NCBI GenBank assembly: GCA_030550295.1
Contig: JAUQPQ010000008.1
Coordinates: 1-27,847, forward strand
DNA from: Chloroflexota bacterium
GTDB lineage: Bacteria > Chloroflexota > Dehalococcoidia > SM23-28-2 > HRBIN24
Length of the DNA: 27,847 nucleotides
Reading direction: 5' to 3'
The position numbers were made by a program, and so were the translations under genes. The notes beneath the pieces are model-generated. The model did not search any database, had not been told where the DNA came from, and worked only from the letters and a program-made list of their open reading frames with translations. Each line of letters opens with the position of its first letter. The first letter of the stretch is position 1. Positions 23,005 through 27,847 of this stretch are shown one piece after another.

Positions 23005-24099
23005 CTAGTCGAGAGGTTCCCACCTTTCAGCCAGCTTGGTAGCCACAGCAGGCATGGTGGTATACTCCATCTCCTCCAGGGGTAGGCGATGGGGTTCGAA
23101 GGGCCCTAGGGAGCGGAAATAATTGGCTATCTCGTTGGCCTTGCGCCGGGCCTCATCGAAGCCAGGGTCATCAAACATGTCCCGGGGCCCTATAAGCTTG
23201 CCGTTGGCCAGTTGGAACCCTAAGCACACGATGCGTGAGGGGCCATCAAAGCGGCTGGGGTGGGCATCTTTAAGGGCCACGGGCATGAGGGGGCCCTGGT
23301 GGGAGCCCCTCATCCAGCCCTCCACGATGAAGGGGTTGGTGAAGGGCTCCAGCACCTCACCTACAGCCGGGAATACACCTTGGGTTCGCACAATCATGGT
23401 AGGATCGTCCTTCCCCACATACCGCCCTGCGATGAGCGAGAGCCTGTCAGTGCTAGAGACAGCGGCGATCTCCCCTGTGGCCCGGCTAAAGACGCGCTTT
23501 ACAGCGTAGCGCGAAGGAGCGCCCAGGAAGATGAGCAGGTCATATATCTCTTCAGGAGCATTTAGCCTTATCTTCTGGTGCTCCTTCACATCGTGCACTT
23601 CAAAGGTAAAGCCCTTGTGGAGGGCATCGGCGATGACTAGCCCAGGCGTGTTAAAAGGGTCGGCGAACATCTTGTATAGGGGGAGGTTGAAGGCCCCTGC
23701 TGATGTCTTATCGGCCAAGAACACGAGAACCGGCTCTGAGGGCCTCTCCTCAAAGGTCATCTCGGCCGATCCTGGGCCTGCCCCCCTTATATTGCCTGAG
23801 AAGGCATCGGCCAACAGGTCTTGGCCTGCCCCATAGAGCTTCAGCTTTTTGGCCACCTCTGTCGCCTTCTGGAAGGCGTCCCAAGCGAGGCGGTGGATGG
23901 CCTCGTTATCGGTGCCCCGCTCGTGGGTCATGATTAGGAACATGTCGTCGCCACAGTAGCTAACGTGATAGTCTATAAGGAGCCCCTGCTGACGGGCCCT
24001 CTCCATCTCCTCCCGCCCTGTATCGAGTATTTCTGGATGAGAGGCGGAATGTCCCACAAATCCTCCTACGTCGGCCTTAATCACGCTCAAAGTCACCAT
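23005..24099 (-). CDS. Bifunctional fructose-1,6-bisphosphate aldolase/phosphatase (type V)
   Basis: This single-domain enzyme condenses DHAP and glyceraldehyde-3-phosphate and then dephosphorylates the product to fructose-6-phosphate, making gluconeogenesis one-directional. It is typical of archaea and deep-branching or thermophilic bacteria. The 364-residue product has the family opening MVTLSVIKADVGGFVGH with metal/phosphate ligands. The GRYVGKDDP motif holds the Tyr/Lys pair (Tyr227, Lys230) equivalent to the Schiff-base lysine region of the Sulfolobus enzyme, and Tyr346 lies near the C-terminus. The ATG at 24097-24099 is picked because GGAGGTG lies just upstream; an earlier in-frame ATG at 24120 would add seven residues without a ribosome site. 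The residue mapping is from memory of the Sulfolobus enzyme. Confidence 0.94.
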   Translation of the reverse strand: MVTLSVIKADVGGFVGHSASHPEILDTGREEMERARQQGLLIDYHVSYCGDDMFLIMTHERGTDNEAIHRLAWDAFQKATEVAKKLKLYGAGQDLLADAFSGNIRGAGPGSAEMTFEERPSEPVLVFLADKTSAGAFNLPLYKMFADPFNTPGLVIADALHKGFTFEVHDVKEHQKIRLNAPEEIYDLLIFLGAPSRYAVKRVFSRATGEIAAVSSTDRLSLIAGRYVGKDDPTMIVRTQGVFPAVGEVLEPFTNPFIVEGWMRGSHQGPLMPVALKDAHPSRFDGPSRIVCLGFQLANGKLIGPRDMFDDPGFDEARRKANEIANYFRSLGPFEPHRLPLEEMEYTTMPAVATKLAERWEPLD

Positions 24100-24168
24100 T
24101 GCCCTGCACCTCCCTCGCATTTTGTAGATGTCATCCCTGTCCCATGGTAGGGGCCCTGGGAGAGGGAG

Positions 24169-24831
24169 TCAAGGAAGATAACGTTGCAAGAAGCGCAAGG
24201 AGCGCACAGCCCATAGGTGAGCCCTGGGGTGCCAAGGCCCAGGGGGCAAAGGACGGCCTACCACCGCTGCCAGCACGTCCCTAAGCCCCTCCCTTGCCCT
24301 TGCGGCGATCTCGGGGTTGAGGGGCAGGAACCCCTGGAGCTTACGTGGGCCCTCTGCGCCGCCCTCAGATATATACCAGTCGCGCAGGGTGGCACACCCG
24401 GCCCTTAACAGCAGGTGACCAAGGGGCGTACAGGCCGGGGGATAACCTAGGGCAAGGATCGCCCTCGTCTCCTCCAGGCCAGGCGATTCGTACTCTACCA
24501 TAAGGCTGCCGCCAGGGGGCACCAATTTCCCCAGGAGGGCAAAAAGGGCATGTTCTGGAAAGGGGGGAGGCCCATGCGCGTGGGCCAGGTAGCGTACCAG
24601 CTCTAACCAGTTGTGGGAAGGGAAGGGGCCCTTGTGCCATAGGCCTAAGGCTAACAGCCTGGGCCCATCAGCGTTTTCAAGGAGCAGCTGAAAGTACTGG
24701 GCTCCCACTCTGTTCCTTTGGCCAACCAATACACGCAGCCTAAACCTTCTGCCCAAGAGGCGACCGTCCAGGAACTGTAGGGGATGGTCGTTGGCCTCGG
24801 CCCATTGGCCGGGAAAGTTCAAGGGGCCCAT
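24169..24831 (-). CDS. DUF1122-like hypothetical protein
   Basis: This 220-residue protein has a family feel but no known function. Its C-terminal half carries the pattern GGSLMVEYES, ETRAILALGYPPACTPLG, LLLRAGCATLRDWYISEGG and RKLQGFLPLN, which I recall from DUF1122 proteins of hyperthermophilic archaea and some bacteria. No membrane segment is seen. A TTG at 24888 would extend the frame but reaches into the divergent gene, so the ATG at 24829-24831 is preferred; a TATAAT on the minus strand (24851-24856) lies just upstream. It is the first gene of the unit leading to the FBP aldolase/phosphatase, 69 bases ahead of that gene's start. Confidence 0.65.
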   Translation of the reverse strand: MGPLNFPGQWAEANDHPLQFLDGRLLGRRFRLRVLVGQRNRVGAQYFQLLLENADGPRLLALGLWHKGPFPSHNWLELVRYLAHAHGPPPFPEHALFALLGKLVPPGGSLMVEYESPGLEETRAILALGYPPACTPLGHLLLRAGCATLRDWYISEGGAEGPRKLQGFLPLNPEIAARAREGLRDVLAAVVGRPLPPGPWHPRAHLWAVRSLRFLQRYLP

Positions 24832-24850
24832 AACTACTTGCAGCCCTTGT

Positions 24851-24858
24851 ATTATAAT
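24851..24858. promoter_or_regulatory. Symmetrical TATAAT boxes between divergent genes
   Basis: The palindrome ATTATAAT contains TATAAT on both strands (plus 24853-24858, minus 24851-24856), placed between the DUF1122-like gene and the crotonase gene. Neither strand has a convincing -35 hexamer at standard distance, so direction and strength are uncertain; a shared, mutually exclusive divergent promoter is possible. Confidence 0.4.
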
Positions 24859-24887
24859 CGCCTCGAGGACATAAAGGAGGATGAGCA

Positions 24888-25664
24888 ATGGCTTATCAAG
24901 AAGTGATGGTGGAGAAGAAGGGGCGGGTCGGCATCGTCACCCTCAATAGGCCCCACCGGCTCAACTCCCTTGGCGAGCCCATGGTCAGCGAGATGCGCCA
25001 AGCCTTAGAGGAGCTCAACCAAGATGCTAGCATCGGCGCTATCGTCCTGACGGGGACAGGAAGGGCCTTCTGCTCTGGGGCTGACTTCGCCAATTTCCAG
25101 CAGGTAGCGCGTGGCGAGAGACGAGTGGGTGGGGGCGCTTTAAGTGACTGGGTATCTTTTGTGCAGCGCACCAAGCCTATTGTCTGTGCCATCAATGGGT
25201 ATGCTGTGGGGGCTGGCCTCACCATCACTTTGCCATGTGATGTACGCATCGCCTCAGACCAGGCAAGGCTATCTATGCGCTTTGTCCGCATAGGCGTGGT
25301 GCCAGAGCTAGCCAGTACTAAGCTCCTTGTTCACATCGTCGGCCTTACTAGGGCGCTGGAGCTAATGCTCACTGGCCGTTTCGTGGAGGCGGAAGAGGCC
25401 TTGGAGATGGGCCTGGTGAACCAGGTGACACCCCATGACCAGCTGCTGGCCGCAGCTGTCGCCAAGGCCGAGGAGATAGCCTTCAATCCTGACGAAAGCG
25501 TGGCTGCTGTCAAGCGCCTCGTGTGGGCCAACCTGGTGGAGCCAGATCTAGGCCTCGTGCAGAGGCGCGAGATGGATGAGTTCTTAGCGGCAGTGGGGAG
25601 GCCGGCCTTTCGAGAAGCAGTAGAGGCCTTCTTGCACAAAAGGGAGCCCCGTTTCCACGGTTGA
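24888..25664 (+). CDS. Enoyl-CoA hydratase/isomerase (crotonase) family protein
   Basis: This is a crotonase-fold acyl-CoA enzyme of 258 residues. The oxyanion-hole segments are present (GRAFCSGADF and NGYAVGAGLTI). In the catalytic region, the hydratase Glu equivalent to rat Glu144 appears replaced (MRFVRIG), while the Glu equivalent to Glu164 is kept (RALELMLTGR). A further Glu occurs in GVVPELAST, as in many isomerase-like members. So it may be an enoyl-CoA isomerase or a divergent hydratase; the reaction is not certain. The ATG at 24888 has a strong AAAGGAGG seven bases upstream. It is coupled to folC by TGATG. The acyl-CoA synthetase at 2911-4833 could feed the same general pathway, but it is far away. 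Confidence 0.88.
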   Translation: MAYQEVMVEKKGRVGIVTLNRPHRLNSLGEPMVSEMRQALEELNQDASIGAIVLTGTGRAFCSGADFANFQQVARGERRVGGGALSDWVSFVQRTKPIVCAINGYAVGAGLTITLPCDVRIASDQARLSMRFVRIGVVPELASTKLLVHIVGLTRALELMLTGRFVEAEEALEMGLVNQVTPHDQLLAAAVAKAEEIAFNPDESVAAVKRLVWANLVEPDLGLVQRREMDEFLAAVGRPAFREAVEAFLHKREPRFHG

Positions 25665-27028
25665 TGCCTTCTTCGCTGAGCTACCAAGAGGCGCTCGACG
25701 CCTTCTTATCCTTCGCCGACTTCGAGCGCTGGGGACGGTCCGCCTACCGGCCCGATCTGGCCCCTATGCTTTCCCTCTTGAACGTCTTAGGCCACCCCCA
25801 AAGGGGGCGGATCACCGTCCATGTGGCCGGGAGCAAGGGCAAGGGGAGCACGGCAGCCATGATAGCTTCCATTCTAGCCCGGGCGGGCATACCTACTGGC
25901 CTCTATACGAGCCCCCATCTGGACTCCTTCTGCGAAAGGGTACGTTTTAACGGCCAGCTTATATCCCATGAGGAGTTCGCCTCCTTAGCCCAGGATGTCC
26001 TAGAGGGGGCAAAGGAAGTAGAACGGATCTGCCCTCAGCGCCAGCTAGTGACCTTTGACCTCCTTACCGCCTTGGCGTTCCTGGCCTTTCGTCGTTGGGA
26101 CGTGACGGTGCAAGTGATCGAGGTGGGCCTGGGTGGCCGCCTAGATAGCACTAACGTGTTCACCGAGAAGGAGCTGAGCGTTATAACCCCTATAGGCCTA
26201 GAGCATACAGCGATCTTGGGGCCTACGCCAGGCGTCATCGCTGGGGAGAAGGCTGAGATCATCTTTGGGCCTGGCCCAGCAGTGCTGGCACCTCAGTACT
26301 ACGTCGAGGCGACAGAAGTTATCGCCGCTGTAGCAGCAGGAAGAGGTGTGAGCGTTGTAGACGTTGCCTCCAGGTACCGCTGGCAACGCCTATGGGCATC
26401 GGCCCATGGGCAGCGCTTCCTTTTAGAAGGGCCCAATGGCCCTTTGGATCTCTTCCTCCCCCTTATAGGCGCCCATCAGATGGAGAATGCTGCTACCGCC
26501 ATCGCCAGCATACACGTCTTGGCCCAGATAGGGCTGCATATCCCCCAAGAGGCCATTCGCGAGGGGCTGGCCAACCTATCTTGGCCTGCCCGGGTAGAGG
26601 TCATAAGCCTACAGCCTCTCATAATCGTAGACGGTGCCCATAACAGGGAGTCGGCCAGGCGCCTTCGCCAGGCCATCCAGGACGATTTGGCATGTGAAAA
26701 CGCCGTCTTGGTGGTAGGTACGCTGGCCGACAAAGACATAGGAAGCATAGCCGAAGAGCTGGCACCGATAACGTGTATGGTCTACGCTACCTCCTTCCCC
26801 CATCCGCGGGCCATGGATTCCGAGAAGGTAGCAGCAGCTTTCGCTCGTCTAGGGCTTTCCACCCAGGTGACAAAAGACCTTCATCAAGCATTAAAAGGGG
26901 CCCTAGAGGCTATAGCCCGTATAAACAAAACCTGTGTAATATGTCTTACAGGTTCGCTCGCCTTCGCAGCTGAAGGGAGGCGGGCAGCCCTAGAGAAGCT
27001 AAAGAATGGGCAGAGCCCTAGGACGTAA
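25664..27028 (+). CDS. folC: Bifunctional folylpolyglutamate synthase/dihydrofolate synthase FolC
   Basis: FolC is a Mur-ligase-like enzyme that adds glutamate to dihydropteroate and to folates. The 454-residue product has the P-loop HVAGSKGKGSTAAM, then YTSPHLDSFCERVRFNG and VGLGGRLDSTNVF. The ITPIGLEHTAILGPT segment follows, with DGAHNRESARRL in the C-terminal domain. Length is standard. The ATG at 25664 overlaps the crotonase TGA (TGATG); a TTG three bases earlier is also in frame but unnecessary. fabF follows after an 11-base gap. There is no other folate gene nearby. Confidence 0.95.
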   Translation: MPSSLSYQEALDAFLSFADFERWGRSAYRPDLAPMLSLLNVLGHPQRGRITVHVAGSKGKGSTAAMIASILARAGIPTGLYTSPHLDSFCERVRFNGQLISHEEFASLAQDVLEGAKEVERICPQRQLVTFDLLTALAFLAFRRWDVTVQVIEVGLGGRLDSTNVFTEKELSVITPIGLEHTAILGPTPGVIAGEKAEIIFGPGPAVLAPQYYVEATEVIAAVAAGRGVSVVDVASRYRWQRLWASAHGQRFLLEGPNGPLDLFLPLIGAHQMENAATAIASIHVLAQIGLHIPQEAIREGLANLSWPARVEVISLQPLIIVDGAHNRESARRLRQAIQDDLACENAVLVVGTLADKDIGSIAEELAPITCMVYATSFPHPRAMDSEKVAAAFARLGLSTQVTKDLHQALKGALEAIARINKTCVICLTGSLAFAAEGRRAALEKLKNGQSPRT

Positions 27029-27039
27029 GGAGTGGGAAT

Positions 27040-27847
27040 ATGACAGGGCCACAGCGTAGGCGAGTAGTCATTACAGGAATGGGGGCCATAACCCCCATAG
27101 GGAATACTGTCGAAGAGTTCTGGCAGTCCTGTCTTGAAGGGCGCTCAGGCATTGACCGGCTGCACAAGTTTAATGCCGACGCCTACCCTGCCCGTGTCGC
27201 AGGGGAGGTGAAAGACTTTAACCCAGAGGACTACATGGAGAGGCGGGATGCGCGGCGCATGGCCCGGTTCAGCCAGTTCGCCGTTGCTGCTGCCCGCCAG
27301 GCCATTGAAAGTGCCAATTTGCGCCTTGACCAGGAGGACAGGGAGCGTATCGGCATCGTTTTGGGGGTAGGTATAGGAGGCTTCCCCAACGTGGACGAAG
27401 GGATGCGCACCATCATGACAAGAGGAGGGATGCGTCTAGACCCCTTCTTCTTCCCCAAGATGTTGCCAAATATGGCGGCTGGGCACATCGCCATGACGTT
27501 TGGTATTAAGGGGTACACTAATACCGTCACTACAGCTTGTGCAGCCTCTACCCAGGCCATAGGGGATGCCCTGGAGCTAATACGGAGTGGGCGGGCCGAC
27601 GTAGTCATAGCTGGAGGTTCGGAGGCTGCCCTGTGCGAGCTGGGGCTGGCAGGCTTCGCTGTCATGCGTGCCCTCTCTACCCATATCGATCCTCCCCAGA
27701 AGGCGAGCCGTCCCTTCGACGCTAAAAGGGACGGTTTTGTGGCAGCAGAAGGGGCAGCTATCTTCGTCCTGGAGTCGCTAGAGCATGCCCTAGCCCGTGG
27801 GGCGCCTGTCTTGTGCGAACTGGGTGGCTACGCAGCCACCAACGACG
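27040..27847 (+). CDS. fabF: Beta-ketoacyl-ACP synthase II FabF, 3' end cut by window edge
   Basis: FabF condenses malonyl-ACP with acyl-ACP in fatty-acid elongation. 269 codons are visible. The product starts RRRVVITGMGAITPIGNTVE, the usual KAS opening, and holds the nucleophile Cys167 in TTACAAST; the later His residues lie beyond the edge. The RPFDAKRDGFVAAEGAA segment follows as expected. The ATG at 27040 has AAGGAG (27027-27032) upstream, overlapping the end of folC by a few bases. An acpP gene, which often precedes fabF, is absent here; folC occupies that place. The paralog FabB is less likely because FabB has different sequence around the active site. Confidence 0.95.
   Translation, partial: MTGPQRRRVVITGMGAITPIGNTVEEFWQSCLEGRSGIDRLHKFNADAYPARVAGEVKDFNPEDYMERRDARRMARFSQFAVAAARQAIESANLRLDQEDRERIGIVLGVGIGGFPNVDEGMRTIMTRGGMRLDPFFFPKMLPNMAAGHIAMTFGIKGYTNTVTTACAASTQAIGDALELIRSGRADVVIAGGSEAALCELGLAGFAVMRALSTHIDPPQKASRPFDAKRDGFVAAEGAAIFVLESLEHALARGAPVLCELGGYAATND

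Noticed and set aside
24832..24888. N-terminal extension of the DUF1122-like gene from a TTG at 24888
   Set aside because: It would overlap the ribosome site and start codon of the divergent crotonase gene and contains a TATAAT box, so it is more likely promoter sequence.
27231..27665. Minus-strand frame of 144 codons
   Set aside because: Antisense to fabF across its active-site region.
1..27847. CRISPR arrays, tRNA or rRNA genes, insertion sequences, integrases, phage genes
   Set aside because: None seen on reading through; intergenic gaps are short, with no regularly spaced repeats, no terminal inverted repeats and no cloverleaf-like sequence.

Overview
This window reads as ordinary chromosome of a free-living bacterium, most likely a thermophilic or heat-adapted member of the Chloroflexota. 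That placement is an inference from gene content: an archaeal/thermophile-type fructose-1,6-bisphosphate aldolase/phosphatase, Tat-type lipoprotein binding proteins, a DUF2851 gene, a DUF1122-like gene and a small zinc-ribbon protein. GC content looks moderately high but was not computed. Genes are tightly packed, often with ATGA or TGATG overlaps. I saw no tRNA, rRNA, CRISPR array, insertion sequence, integrase or phage gene.

Left part, minus strand, 1-5696: a branched-chain amino-acid-type (HAAT) ABC transporter operon in the order livG, acyl-CoA synthetase, livH, livM, livK (livK is cut by the left edge). It is driven by a clear promoter at 5668-5696. A CoA ligase inside a liv-type operon suggests import and CoA activation of a carboxylic acid rather than simple amino-acid uptake. 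The second ATPase, livF, is not in view and may lie beyond position 1.

Minus strand, 5730-12942: a second transporter operon in the order dppB, dppC, two tandem paralogous family-5 lipoproteins, a PduO-type corrinoid adenosyltransferase and a rhomboid protease. Its promoter is at 12914-12942. No DppD/DppF ATPase is present here.

Plus strand, 12953-14097: back-to-back with that promoter lies the most striking element, a convincing ydaO/yuaA-class (cyclic di-AMP) riboswitch at about 13021-13148. An intrinsic terminator follows, and then three small genes: a four-cysteine zinc ribbon, an antibiotic-biosynthesis-monooxygenase (ABM) domain protein and an unknown 87-residue protein. These are not recognised c-di-AMP riboswitch targets.

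Minus strand, 14101-15569: a translationally coupled PIG-L deacetylase and FAH-family hydrolase pair. Plus strand, 15629-17958: an XRE regulator with a palindrome over its promoter, an overlapping DUF2851 protein and the GTPase Era. Convergent to Era, on the minus strand (17955-20310), are a SufR/COG2345-like regulator, a PP2C-like protein lacking the usual metal aspartates, and TsaD.

Right part: an orphan 130-residue gene (+). Next is a minus-strand operon (24831 to 20712) of a DUF1122-like protein, FBP aldolase/phosphatase, RdgB, MoaA and MoaC. Divergent from it, on the plus strand (24888 to the right edge), are a crotonase-family enzyme, FolC and FabF (cut by the right edge). These cover gluconeogenesis, nucleotide-pool sanitation, molybdopterin, folate and fatty-acid metabolism.
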